Of a stretch of DNA of 64,000 nucleotides, positions 38,801 through 52,915 are shown in pieces. The stretch is from Protonemura montana (taxonomy: Eukaryota > Arthropoda > Insecta > Plecoptera > Nemouridae), in the NCBI GenBank assembly GCA_947568835.1, contig OX387605.1, forward strand, positions 14,202,418-14,266,417, written 5' to 3'. Position 1 is the stretch's first letter. Each line of letters starts with the position of its first letter. Below the pieces are notes generated by a model. The model was given only the letters and a program-made list of their open reading frames with translations. It ran no database searches and was not told where the DNA came from. Position numbers and translations under genes: made by a program.

Positions 38801-41800
38801 ACATGATCACCGCCGCCGATTCTTCGCTTAATGAACGCTCAAAGGTATTCGCATTGTTTGAGAAGCTTTTCAAGATCGCGAACTGACTCTCTAATCTTCC
38901 TCGGTAGCCATGGGATGATAATGCCAGAACGCGCGTGGGTTGGGGAGACTGTGGATTTCTGAAGAGTTCGCATGAATCTTCGAGCAGCTCGCAGCGCTGC
39001 ATGCTTTTGAAGACTTGGTTGAGGATAACGTGCAACGCTCATTGGTCGGGCAATCATCGCGACTATTGTTTAGCGCTCTCAAGTGCCGAGCTTGAAACCT
39101 GGCCAATAATGTGTCACATGCAGCAAGCGATTAATCGACGAGTACACGACTATTCATTGCCAGCTTTTCTCTAATTCCTGCAGCGATGGTTACGGCCGTT
39201 ACTGCTCGCTCACTCTCACTTGCGAAGGTATAGAAGTACCGGAGGGCGACGATCAGGCATTACGGGATTTTTTGAAATTTAGAGAAGAGCGAGAACGAGA
39301 AATACCAGAAGCATGTGAAAAATAACGAGTTTCTTTGTTTTCTTATGCACGGGTCTCGCTCTTCTGATTTTTTTCCTTCATCATAAACAAAGAGTCGCAT
39401 TGCTATGCCAGAGAACTATGTATTAACATTTTTAAAATAAGAAAAGGTCGACGGTAGATATTTTAAGCACGGCACTACTACTTTATTATAAACAGTTTTT
39501 GCAATTAGCTAAAGTAAGGTTATCCGACGGCAAGTTATTATTTTCCGTATAAACTAGAGCAGTCCTCGGGATACTTGTTACGTTCACTGCGAACAGGTCG
39601 AGTATCCATCAGGACGTCGGGATCGATCCCCGATACTGATAGACCGATTGACCAATAACCTACCCGTGCCGATATCCTCGGCTTGTTATCGCTGTGTACA
39701 GCGCGTTGGGTCGAGTTAACGAGGTGGTCGGCTATTCGCACGTCGCACGATAACCCACGCAAACAATAGGGCGACGCAAATAAATACAATCAATAAGTTG
39801 GTGGGATGGTACGGAGCCGACCAGCGAGAGGAAATGAAAGACAAGGGCTCACACCGTGCGAGATTAGGCCTAGATTTCGAGGAAAGCAAATATTTTCCGG
39901 CATGGTTTGGGTCGAAAGATGGGAACCAATTAGGGTGCTAAATAGGCGCTGTGGCTTCGCACGCCAGAGCTAGACCCGTTAGCTCTTATGATAGAACTGC
40001 TTGCTTATTTAGAGCGGTCCCATAGTGTCTCCCTGCTGCGATTTTAGAGAAGGAAGTATTTTAAATTTAAGGATCTTATGATGTTTTATTTTCTACGAAA
40101 ACCGATGCATTTTTTGAGTGTTAAAAAACAAACTACAACTTTTAAAACTAAACTTTCTTGTGACCTGTTTACAATTAAGCACGACAGTAAGTACCCAATC
40201 ATATAATAGTTTCCGACTCGTTGTGGTTTTATATCAATTACCTAAAGAACCCACGGATTAATAACCACATTAAAAATCCCATTATCAGCCATAACGAAGA
40301 AAATAATTTTTTCACCGTATTAAAAATGATTAAAAACTTTTTAAGAAGTGACAGTGATTAAAGATGAGCCAACCCGACTGTGATTGGTGCGTCGGTTCTT
40401 GTGCGGTGATATAATCATCCCCTACGTCGCCAAGACCCCTCCTGTCCAGTAACCCCCCCCCCCCCCCCCCCCCACCCTCAGCCTTCACCCCCGCACGTTA
40501 AGGGTAGCTGCCATCGCCTCCTGTTGTACTCCAACTTCTTGGCAGAGCACACCACCGAAGATCCTTTCATCGCCTCCCCACACCCCAGGCCTCTTTCATA
40601 ATTAATGCTCTTAGATAATTAGCGTGGCTCAGATCTGATAGAGATTAATTAGTTGATGGTTGATCAATAGAGTAATTAGCCATATTAGACCTCTCATAGA
40701 TTTTAACACCTGCCACGTCAGCACGGAACGGGACGCTGAGGTTCCGGTGGCCATTGGTTACGCGTGCCTTTGGAGGGAAGGGATGGGGATAATTTGGGGA
40801 ATAACAGGATTAAACCGGCCAGGAGCAGAGAGCATTTTTAGGTGACAAAATGGTTGTATCTGCTGCAAGATAAATTAGCTGAACAGTGTTTTTAGCAAAA
40901 GAAAAAAAAACAGCTCGCTAAGTTGTTCGGATATCATTAACCTAAATCAGGAATAACGAAAAAATATCGAAGCACTATAAAAATTCAAATCAATCTACGG
41001 TCGGTCACGATAATAATAATCGCTAGGTAATTATTTTAGTCGGTACACGTCTCGTAATTACCACTCGCGTCCCGTCGTGAGCGTAATTAGCTAAGTACGC
41101 AGGGAGGGCGCGCGATTGCCATTTGGTGGGGGGGGGGGGGGGGGGGTCGGCACCGGATGGCGAAGACGTGGCGCGATATCAGTGCATAGCGTCGCTTCTT
41201 GGCATGGCCGTCGATAATCACCACGCCCTCGACGTCGTATCCGGTCAACAAACTGTTTATTATCGCAGCTACAAAGCCGCGCGCGATGAACAAACGAGTG
41301 GTAATCACGCGTGACGAGATTTAAGGGCGCGTTGCATTTTGGGGTTTGGTGAAGAGCACCGTAATGATGATATTAAATTGATTGGGCGTCTTCCCCGTGG
41401 AGACTAGACATGGAGGTGTTGTCTGCGAAATACGGGCGACGTATGGGATGGAGCTAATGCAATCTAAATTGTGATTACTGTCTGGAAAACCTACAGTTTC
41501 TCTTTAAAAGGCTGGGATTATGGGATAAGTAGGCTACGTGCCGGCACCGGGTTTCCCCTCCTCCCTTCTAGGTTAGGTAAGGTTCACCATCATCCTCATC
41601 TTCCTCATCCCGACACCATTAGACCAGTGCCGCATGGCCAGATGTCAAAACAGCGCGTCGTTAAACACTACAAATCAATCAATCAAAGGTTTGATTCTGT
41701 ACTCGATGGTGGCTCGTTTCTTATGCTGGCAACCTTGCTAAAAACATAATTTCCAGGATACTTGCACCCTACCTGACAGCGTAAAAATAAAGTTTCAAGG

Positions 41801-44800
41801 TCAAAGTGGCTGTAGTCTTTGGCAACATTGATGCGTGATGTCCAATAGAGACAACTAACTCAATAATGACAAATAATATCACTAACTGCGCCCCTGCCTT
41901 CGGTGGACCTTAAAAATCTGGAAATGTCTGGCAAACAGACCCTTGAATACCAGACCACAATCCTACACGTTCTGAAATTGACAAGATATGACCAGATAAG
42001 TCTGGCCCTAAAAGTGAATTTGCAAATGGGGTTGAAGAAATCTTCCAAGAGGGTATTTTCTTCGGGGTAACTCACCGGTATCTCGCACCCAGTAGTTGAT
42101 GGACTTGGGCGAAGCTTCCACGTAGCACTCCAGGGTGACGTCAGTTCCCAGGGGAGCTCCCACCAGCTGGTTGGGCACTTGGATCACCGGGTGAACTGCG
42201 AACATGGTGACAACATTATTGCAGTCGGTTTGGAACAGTATCGTCGCCAAAAGTTTGTTTTAATTTTGAAACAATTAAAAACACAATGTGGTGGCAAATT
42301 TGCAGATTCGCCCGAAAATAACCACTTCTTCTTAATGTTTCACTCTCTGTTAAAAAATAAAGCTTATCACTAAAAAAAGCATTTAAAATTGATAAATTTC
42401 TCTCACAAAATCAGAAATCTCTTTCAGCATAAAAACTAAAAAAGCGATATTTCAGTGTTTCATAGTTCTTTTTGACCAATTTACTATCCACAACTCATTA
42501 TTTTTTTTCCATGAGACAAAGAATAACATTGGTATTGCAGTGAAAAGCCTTCAGACTTTCTAGGAAATGGTTGTTTATTTTGATTTTTTTCTTGCTATGA
42601 TTGCAAATAATAATAAAAAACAAAAAAAACTGTATCGCCGCAAAGTTTCAACGAAGTTTGAGTTTATATCTTCAATTTTTTACTAGAAACAAGCGGTTCT
42701 TTGTTTGCCAACTTTGCTCATGTGCTTTTCGACAAGAAATATTCACAAAATACACCTCCACGCAGCGCTCAACACGGACACGCACACCATTTATAAAGGG
42801 GACACTAATCCGTCCAGATTCCAGAACACACGAAGCCCACTTTGGAACAAAACGCTCATCTTAAACCCCCAAATTCCCCTTGATGAATCCGAGCCCGACC
42901 AACGCACACCCGTCAAATGTTCGAAGGGTGCAATCCGTTGGCCTATTCATAGGCCCGTGACATTCAACACCTCCGACTGACGAGTCTACAAGTTACGCAC
43001 TCATTACTCACTAATTGGAAGCCGTCACGTCACTTGCATTGACGGCTTTCACCGCAAGGCCTAGCTAACCTCTACGAAACGCGACCCTCTGAAGGCATCC
43101 CGTACATTGTGTGAGTGCAAAAAAGGGTCGGGGGAGGAGAGGCGATTCTCTGGACGAGTTCGAGGCGGAAGTAGCCCCCGGAGTTGCGATTAGAGGGTTG
43201 TTGGACCTTCGACGTCGATTGCTACGGGGCGACTCTCGTGGACGGTGTTTTGTGAGTCTTTGTGGAATTGAAGCTCTTTTCAAGACGGTGGTAGGAAGCT
43301 TTGTTGTAAGCTTGTCTTATTTTCAGCTGTCGATAGTGTTTAGAGTGGTGTAATTGTACGTGGCGACCAGATCTAACCTTGCAATGTGAAATCAGGACAG
43401 CGTGTTACCGTACAGAAGAAAGCGCACATCTAAAAAATGCAAAATTTATAAAGCGAAAAAAATTGCTCGGTTTCAAAGATAAAAATAGTTTGACATCCAC
43501 TTTTCCTTTTCAGTCAACCACATTGAAGGCCCATACAAGTATTATTTACATGTTTTGCCTTAAGAGAACACTTATTGGCTGAAGCTCAAAAAAATCGTTC
43601 CAGACGATTTTTCTGCTGTAAGCCCCACAAGAATACGAGAACTTCGCAGCAAACGACACAAAAAATGTCAACGTCAAGCAAAGAAAAGCATCAGAATTGA
43701 TGTTTTTTGTCCCCAAAAGAGCGTCAGCGCGCGACAAGTTCATGATCGAAGTCGTTCGTTGGTCCGAGACGTTTGTTTTGCCGTCAGGGCCTCGTGGGCG
43801 AGTGGGGACCCAACTGCATCTCGGGGTCGATTACATCAATCAAGTCCTTCGCCGTGGTCACCGCGCGCGGTGCACAGGGAACCAACCCCTAGTCGGCGCA
43901 GGCCGCGCAGTCGGTGCAGGCCGCGCAGGGCGCGCAGCAATGTCTAATTACGCGTCGGGCGGCTGATGGATTACGCTGCTGCATTAGCAGTCGGCAACTT
44001 CTCAAAAACAATCGCAGTGGCGGCGGCGGCGTTGGTGGCGACGTGCTCTTTGACGGCGGCAGGGGTGTGGGGGCAAAAACTCGATGCAAATTAACTTCAT
44101 CTACTCAAAGCGCGGGGCCAATACTTTAAGAATTCTTCATAAAGAGAATTAATGTTCTTCTGGTTGCAGTAATTTATCTTTGTCTCGAACAGGAAAACAG
44201 TCTTACAGCAGCGTGCCTCTCTGAGCGCCGATTTTGGGGGCAAGAAAAACAATGCCCCTTCGCGGATCACGGGCGAGAAACAAAGATATGCCCGAAATTA
44301 TCAGGGGGCCGCGAGACAACATCTAAACAGAGAGTATCGATTCGGTTATTTTGCGTCTCTTACGGCTTATTCGCCTTCTTCGTGCAGACATGATAGCTGC
44401 TTTAAAACGAAAAATCTTGCCCCGGGAGGGGAAAAAAAAGCGGGGAGACTTTTATAACGAGCCACTGTGAAAACGCGGGTCTAAAAAATACCCCAAGGAT
44501 ATTTTTTAGTTTATGCTATACTTCTGGTGAAATTGAATCAGAAAAATCAGTAGTGATATTCTGGTATCGTATTCTCTCATGTGCAGGTTTGCAAAAGTTT
44601 GCTTTGAATTGGTTACAACTTGCCCAACATTTTTGCCGAAATCACTTTTCCTTGAATCCTGCATACTTGAAGAGTCTGAATGGAAAAAATTACAAATATC
44701 CCGTATTTTAATCATAACAACATTGAAATCATAAATCCCTTCATAACCTATAAAAGATTTATTTGATTCATGTCTATTTTATCTTACCTTAACACTGGTA

Positions 44801-47800
44801 ATGAAAAAAAAACTTTAAAACTGAATTTTTGAATGCTAAGTAAAACAACAAATTTTCCCGATGTTTCGCTACTTATACCTGTGACTTCATCAAGGGTGAA
44901 AGAACTGCCCTTAATTCAGGGAATTAATTAAAATATGTACTCACAATGCACGTTGACCATGATCCTCTTGCTGACAGATGGAGGCACGCCGTTGGAGGCA
45001 ATGCACAAGTACGCCCCCATCTCGGACCTCGTTATCTTGGCAAGCTTCAAGATCTCGCCCTGGTAAGAGGAAACTGCAACACCAGACCAGCACACAAAAT
45101 AGATAACCTTCCAGTAACAAGGCAGTAGGCGGAGATCTTTAACATATATATCTAATATATATATATCTATATATACATGCATTTTTTGGAGACATATTCC
45201 CTGTCTTGAACCGGTTCGCAACACTACTTTCGACTCACAACAGTTTTTTATCACTATTTTGTTCGGTCCATAATCATAAAGCCGTCACAATTTAAATAAT
45301 CGCGGGCTTCCTTTCATCACGCCTATAAACCATTTTACAGCAACATTAGACTGCGTTCAGTGAGAGAGCATACTTTGCCGGCAGAGGCGCCACCGGTCGT
45401 TTTGGTTTGACATGTGGGCCAACTGTCATTTTAAAAAACGCTGTAAATAATCTCAGCTGATGTCCGCCATGTTTCTTTAGCTTCACAGCTTCTATCGTGA
45501 CAAAATGTTTTGTTTCTCGAGCTGTTACATGATTTTTTCTACCAATTATAACGATCCTGGAAATTATTTCACGTGTATAATAAATCTTGTCATCAAAATC
45601 ATAACTGAAAGAACATTTGTGAGTTAAAAGCTATGCTGGGGAGCAGTCCTTGGGCTGGTATCTCCTCTCGCGGGTTAAAATAAGGCTGAAAATACTTTAT
45701 TCTCTCAAATTGCACCTCCTTCACCACTTTGTCGAAACGAGGGTGCGCATGATATTTATCTGTTTACTATAATGGCTAATCTAATATCCCGGAGCGACCC
45801 AGACCAATTATGCATTCAATTCATTAAAGCCAAATGCAATTCAACATTCCTGTGCACCCCTTCAATTAATTGTGTTTGAATATTAATAATTCGTCGCGTG
45901 GTTTATCCGTCGGCGATAACGATATTGTCGCGTCCCCAGCGTCGACACGTCGGAGGACGTCCAGGGCGTCGGCAGCGTCGGCGTCGGATCAAAGGGCTCG
46001 TCAGCGCAGGGCTTCCGCACGGCCGGACAGCGGGGCGCCGACGGGGGGGCGCCCCGGGGCCGCCGCTGGGCTCGTTACTACTCTTTGAGCACGTGACTTA
46101 GCCGACTAGACCAACCACGCCGCACCTCACATTCAGCATTCTGGTCGAAACCTTTCCAAAAACGCGAATCGGCAATTGGATATTTTGGTAGCTTGATATC
46201 AATGGGATGTTACATTGAGTCCGTCGGCTATCCTTTTGATGTGACTTTGTTTGTCTTCGGCTAATATCTGTACCTATCCTTTTGAAAGACTCAGTTTTTT
46301 TTTTACGGTTTAGGTGTAAAAGTGTGGGCGGCAAAGTGAGAGATGAATTTTTTAGACTCAGTCGTGAATGTGACGAAAAATTCTGAATTTTCACTAATAA
46401 ATCGTCAGCTTTAGTGGCATTTTTCCATGGAACCTGTATCGAAAGCTTTTTTGACTGAGATGATGACAAGTATCGACATAAGTGTTGGTTGTCGAATCCA
46501 AGAGAATTCTCTTCTTTAATGGGTGATTGGTCTATAGCTATAGTCGTTGCATTCTCTGACCGTCTCAGAAGCGAAGGCACGAGAGGGTGGCAAGAAAATC
46601 AGATCACAGATTTATTACGAAAAAAGTCTCTGGCCAACAGTCAACATAACAAGATCTGACCTCACCGTTCCACGGAAATCGCTCGTGTTGTCGCAATGTG
46701 CGGCGAAAGATCAACGCCAAGGGCAAACTTCGGTAAAAAAATGTCATTTTCATTGCATTGACTTTATAAGACTGCGATTCTGCTAGCAAAGAAGGGAAGT
46801 CATGGACGCGCTACATTATAGTCGAGATTGTATGTTTACGTAACTTGAAGGGCTAATGAAGTACTTCACTACTCATTTTAAAGTACTAATGATCTCTTGG
46901 AAGAGGAAAATTCGCAAGATGACGTCGGTTCTGCTAAAAATTCCAGGGTTGGATCCCTTTGTCCCACCTTTGCCTTGAAGGGTTTAAAAGAACAGGTACG
47001 AGAGAAATTAATGGAGACCTTTTTCATGCTCTTCCAGGGAAAAAAATACTTCTCTTCTAAAATGAATGTCTTATTTTCAATTCAAATTATCGGTCCAAAT
47101 AAATATTCTCCTTGATTCGTTACATGAAAAAGATCAGAGGGGTAATAACAGAATTTTGAGGTTATTTTCATTACACACACGCCTAGCTTTTCTTTTCACC
47201 GAAACCGCGCTCGGAAGTTATTCGGAAAACTTGCAAAATTCTCACTTTGTTGTGAGCATGATAGAAATAAATGCACGATGGGCGATTATAACGATTCCGT
47301 GTGTGATCCCCTCTTCTTATAAATAATTGCTGATCTCTCCAGCAGAATGGAACCACCGGATTCCTCTTCCTATATAGTACATTTTAAATTACCACCAAAA
47401 GTTCAAACAACACGGACGAACGCGAGCCCACGGAAAAGCGGCATGCACCGATATGCGCCGCACTTGCCTATTTTCCACCATGATGAACGTGCACGACGTA
47501 TTAACTCTCATTATATTACACTTTTATCTTTAATCAAGCTAAATTAAATGTGGAAAATATGGCTTCGTAATTTCCCGGATATATTAAACCCTATGCGTCC
47601 GGGAGTAAAACAACGAGTGCACATAAAAAAAGTTTTACTACCTTTGCCAGTTTAAAATGTTCTAATTATGCAGGATTATGTTCGTTCCAAATATTATACG
47701 TTCACAATTTTATTTCGATTTTTTTTTACACCAGCGACATACGCACCGCAGCTATGAGATGTGCTGCTACTGGCACGGGTTTGACATTATTGAAAGGTTT

Positions 47801-50800
47801 TAGCACGTCATTATGGGCATCATTTAACAGTGGACCGAGTAATTAATATTACAACTCCCGCCATAATCCTTTGCCATGAATTTATACGCCATTACCAAGT
47901 TTTTTCCACACACAAATACCGATAGTTGATCTCTGACTGGCCGACGCAAATGTAATACACTTTTGAGGAAATAAAAGCTATCGGTGAATGACCATTTTTT
48001 CGCGTTCGCAAGAGTTCTGTTAAAGAGGAAGACTTTTCAAATAAACTGTCGTCATTTCTCTCAGAAAAAAAAATTGGAAAGGGCACAATTTCCAAATCTA
48101 CTATACTCTCAGCAGACTTCAAAATACAGCCCATAACACTTTTTTAACAGATATTCTCACACACATTTCTCTTCACCTTACAAGCTATCGACAATTTGTA
48201 AATTACATCAACCCCTTAGGCTTACAGTTAACCCAATCCTAGTTATCGTCCACCTAACTTCTATCCTCCAACTTCTACCACCAACTGACCAACTCATAAT
48301 CTCATCATCCTGTCGATCTCACTTCTCTAAAGACACCATCCCTTCAGCGCTATATCCCCAATTACCATTACCCCAGTCACACCCAAGTCTCGTAGGCACC
48401 CTAAATCCTCCACTGCCGTGCGCCTTCGTCCGTGTACTATGCATGACTCCCCACCAAACAGCTGTTCTACCAGGGCAGGAGCGCGGGGTGCCCGAAGTGC
48501 AGGTACCCGAGATGGAAAGGGCAGTATGCCCCGGCATAGCAAACATGGCTCATTGCGCTTCGAGTAATATGGGTATATAGAAGCCCGGGGCAAGCGGCAA
48601 AGATGATTTAATATGCATTAAACTTGTGCGCCGTGCGCTCTGCTATACGCCAGCACGTATCGCTTCGGCGTTTTCAGCAGCGCCAATCGCCCGGGTTAAA
48701 CCCAATTTTCGGTGAACAAAATAAATGGAGAGTTGGTTAAGTTTGTAACGATTGCCTATTATTGCCTTAAGTACGGTAACGAGCTGGAAAATAAAGAAAA
48801 GTATGCTTATGTGTTTTTCTTATTGCACGGGTCTAACGTTATTTTGTGTATATCTTGTAGTTTTTCGGTGGTATTTGCAGTAAAATCAAGTAAATTTTTC
48901 AAAAAAAAATTTCATTCGTCCCAATGGAGTCCGTTGACAGGGTATTAAAAACCAGCACCAAGATACTGACTCGTTCGAGGCAGTTTCCCGCGGTTCCAAG
49001 AGTTAACCCACGAAGAACGTAATTGAACCCGTCTTTGTGGTAACATCGTGAAGGCAACAAGGTGATGCCTCTCCCGACGTGTCATAATGCCATCCCGTGA
49101 ATGGGTGACGAATGTTTCGCCTTTTGTTGAGATTCGACTTAGATTGTTGATAAATTAATACATGCTCCGAGAGACATTCCAGTACATCAGTCGCTAAGAG
49201 AACATCATTTATAAAAGATGGGGCGTTTGGCCAAAGAAAATGAAGAAAAACGGCAGGGAAGGGAAAATACAGACTGTCTCTACCCATCGCTAGCCCTAGT
49301 ATATACGGTGGCCAAAGTCAAACTCATTGTTGTCAAAGAAAAAGAATATACCAAAAACGCCTCCACTGTGCGGCCCCTCTTCATGCCCCACCCCTCTCCC
49401 ATGTGGTATTATTTCCCGTTGTTTGATACACTGCCGAGGAAAAATCCATTCGAACTAGCCATTTTACTATCTCGTTTTTGTTCTCTGTTTTAGTGTTTTC
49501 ACTCACTTTCGTTTCGCCCGGAAACCACGTGATGCGTTTGCGGCCGCTAAAGCAAGGAGCTGGGACTCATTCTTTCGGGCTGCCTCGACGTCCCATGGGC
49601 CCTGTTGATGGGGTTGGCCGAGGGCCAAAGAAATGACCCTTGGCCCAGCCTCTTTCGGGGCCCATCTCCATGCCGTCGGCCCTAATACCACCACCACTAC
49701 ACACATATCTAGACCACACTCTTATTTTGACCGCAAACCTAGAATTATATCCCCATGTCTTACTTATTGTCTGCTTTTATTTTTACTGTCCGCGTTAAAA
49801 AAAACTATTACAAGTTTTCTTTGTTTTTTCGTTGTTAAGAAACTACTGTGGTCCCCGTGCGGTCAGTGTGATTGAGGGCCCGAAAGGCAGGCGACTGGAC
49901 TGCGGACGGCGGGAGCACTCACCCTTGGTTTTGACGCCGGTGGGTTCTTTGATGACGATGTCGACGCCGTCCTCGCGACGCCAGAGCACGTGAGGCGCCG
50001 GGTAGCCCCGAGCGCGGCACGTCAACTTAACGGTGCCACCCTCCGGCACCATCACGTCGCCGGAAGTGTCTTCGCTGACGAAATCTGGTGGCACCACCAC
50101 GTCAAGGTGGCCCATCTGGAGGTTAAAGAAAGCACACCCATCTTGCTTAATTGTTTGATGAATACCTAGTTATTTTTTCAAAGAAACATTGAAATTTCGT
50201 CTCGGAGTTGAACGGGTTGTTCACATTGGATCTTGACCAAGACTGTCTCTAACATAGATTCTCGTCTATGTGTCTGAAAACGAGATTGTGCACGAGAATC
50301 CGTCGAGAAACGAGATCAGGTTTCACCGAAGTCGAGTTGAATTCATACGCGGTCTTGTCGAGTGATACAAGTGAAGTCAAACTGAAAATTCATACGTCAT
50401 CAGCCGTGGCGGGCGAATTAGGGTCAATCAGGCAGGCTTCAAGGGAGTTCATCAGCTTGTTGATACCAGCCACTGGTTTATTTCGCAAACTAGTCTTGGG
50501 AAAAGTTAAGCTCGCGCTATTTTCTTTTTTAAAAATGCATGTACACTAAAACTACGTCAAAGTACGTGATGGAAAAGTGAAGTGTGGTACATTTAATACA
50601 AGCACTTGGTGAAGTACTCATGGCTGGCAGAAAGTAAATTAAAACAAATTTATATGGTGTCTGTAATATCGACTTTTTGTTTGACTTTCCTCTAGGATTA
50701 GTGGATCAATACTAAAAACACACGGGGTGCAATCGCATCTAATACTGAAAATGTCTTCGAGAAAAAGTGTGTCTATGGTGTTGACTTGCTTGTAACATTG

Positions 50801-52879
50801 GACGACTGGCAGTGCACTTCCTCACGACGAGCAAGCTGAGGCTAAGGATTGATAGGTTCTCAAGTTTTCCGAATCAACTAGGCCCGAGCCGCTTGGCAAG
50901 TTATAGCGACTCCCCCGAGACTCGAGAGTTACCACGCTTGTAATTGATGTTGAGCTGGCGACCAACTCCTGAGCACATCCGTAATATTGCTGCAACCCGC
51001 GAGGCAAGCACGAAATCATTGTTTGCTAACTTTCAGCAATGGCCACTGGTCACACTTCAAGCGTTCAATACCAGAGCTTTTAATTTAATAAGCTTTTAAT
51101 AAGCAATCGGTGGTTAAGATATCAATGGAAGTATCTGATTGGTAACTGATAGTTGTCTTTTTAACCGGTCATTGTAAAAATTTCTCTGATAGTAGCATCT
51201 TTGGTCATGTTTAGATTTAAATCTGATTTGTTTTACTGTTACGGAAGAGTACGAACGGTTTGTTTGAGTGTATACCTGCTTTTATGTATCTTAAAATTCG
51301 TCTGATATTATTATTTTTATTAGGTTACGCAATTAATTATTAAAATGCGCACGGCTGGTTTACTATCTTGTAAGATGTGAATATAAATTTTCATCAAGCG
51401 GAACGCGTCTGTGTTTAATGTTGTCATTAGAACGCCACCTCCGAGCGGTATAATATACCGAGTGAAATACACGCGCCGAGACGGATGATTTGGTTAGTGC
51501 CGAGACTCGAGTTTGGCCCATCGGGTCATGCTTTGGCTCCGTGGTGTCTTTGGCTACATGTCCAGACACTTCGGGGTTAGCCGCTTCGTAGGGGAGTTTC
51601 TAGGAGTATGTTGATCCCAAGTGGTTGCTAAAGAAAAGAAAAAAGGGCTTGAAGCAGACTCAGGTGGAGATGCGTACAGCGCCGAAATTTGATTCGCGCA
51701 ATTCAATTTTGTAAACGAAAAAGCCACTGACGAAAAACGTATTTTATGTCTTAGAGACTTTGGTCTTTTCTGGCTATTCGATACATTTTGTGTTATTTTC
51801 ATCTCTTTGGTGAAGAGCAATAAAAAATTAATTGTGAGCGACATGAAGCCATTACAAAGTCTACAAAGTCTTCATACCCACGCAAGGTGTCCGTGTTTTT
51901 TTACTCTGGTGACACAACTTCAATTTTAGCACTGCTCTCAGAATGAGGTCAAATAGCTCAAGAAAACACTGAAACTTGCCATTGGATGCCCTAAAATATC
52001 CTTCTGGAATAAGCAAAATAAATCTAAACAAAAATACTTACAGAATAATTGTACGGAAAATCGCCTTCTTCAACGAATGGTTGTGTTAAATTAACTTCGC
52101 GGAAATGGTCGATTTGCATCTTCGTACCAGCGCAATGCCCGCTAAGAAAGAATATGGCCCCACCAAAAAGCAACAACATCGCTAGGATCGAGCGTTCACA
52201 GCAACTACGCTCACCTTTGCTTCTCTGCTGCAAATGTACGACTAGCATTCGCTTGGTTTTCAGAAATGTTTAACATCTAACTGGCCTTAAACAAGCCCTT
52301 AGGCGTGGCTGTCGTGTTACATGCGCGTTTTTATGCTACAATTATTTAATTAATATCCACTCTTATGATTAATATTCATAAATTACGTATTCAAACATGG
52401 ATACGTTTTTAATTTTTATATAATTAATTTTTTACTGTCCGTACCATTTTCATAGATTATCTTGGCAAGTCTCTTGGCAAGTCTACCAAAGATACAGATT
52501 GACAAAACTGAGAGAATTCATTGGTAATAGCTGGTCATATCGTCTAAGAAAGCAGGAAAAGTCATTGCAAACTTGAGAGTGTTACCATTTGAGCAGCAAA
52601 AAAGTGCAAGACTGCATAAGTCGGTCAGTCAATCACAGCTTCAGTTTGGCGCCATGGCGCGACGATCTCTGCCCTCGAACTCCGGGATGAATATTCAAGG
52701 AGCCCCAAAGACGCTGTTTAGGCAGTGGTGGCGATTTATCATCCCCCGGCTCGCCTTTTTTTCGTATTCATTCGACTTTAAAACGGGGCGAAGAGTAAAC
52801 GAGCATTTCGAGAGTAAATTGACTGAAATTTGGGCGAATCGCAGACGGACCGTAAAGAGATTTCCTATTTTTGCTTTCT

Positions 52880-52915
<36 letters not shown>

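Larger units (their letters stand above)
36937..42075 (-). other. DIP intron, 5.1 kb
   Basis: No supported gene lies in this intron between the two Ig3 exons. It holds short poly(C) at about 38070-38083, a 21-base poly(C) at 40453-40473, a 19-base poly(G) at 41128-41146, and CpG-rich patches. A perfect short T-arm-like stem (TCGGG, 7-base loop, CCCGA) at about 39617-39633 does not extend to a tRNA. Confidence 0.6.

Noticed and set aside
39538..39789. tRNA-like T-arm near 39617-39633
   Set aside because: A 5-bp stem with a 7-base loop is present, but the loop lacks TTCRA and no acceptor, D or anticodon arms could be drawn around it.
46098..46580. Minus-strand open frame of 160 codons in a DIP intron
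   Set aside because: It begins with GTG rather than ATG, shows no domain, and has low-complexity Ser/Lys/Asn composition. It could be an unrecognised exon, but nothing supports that beyond length.
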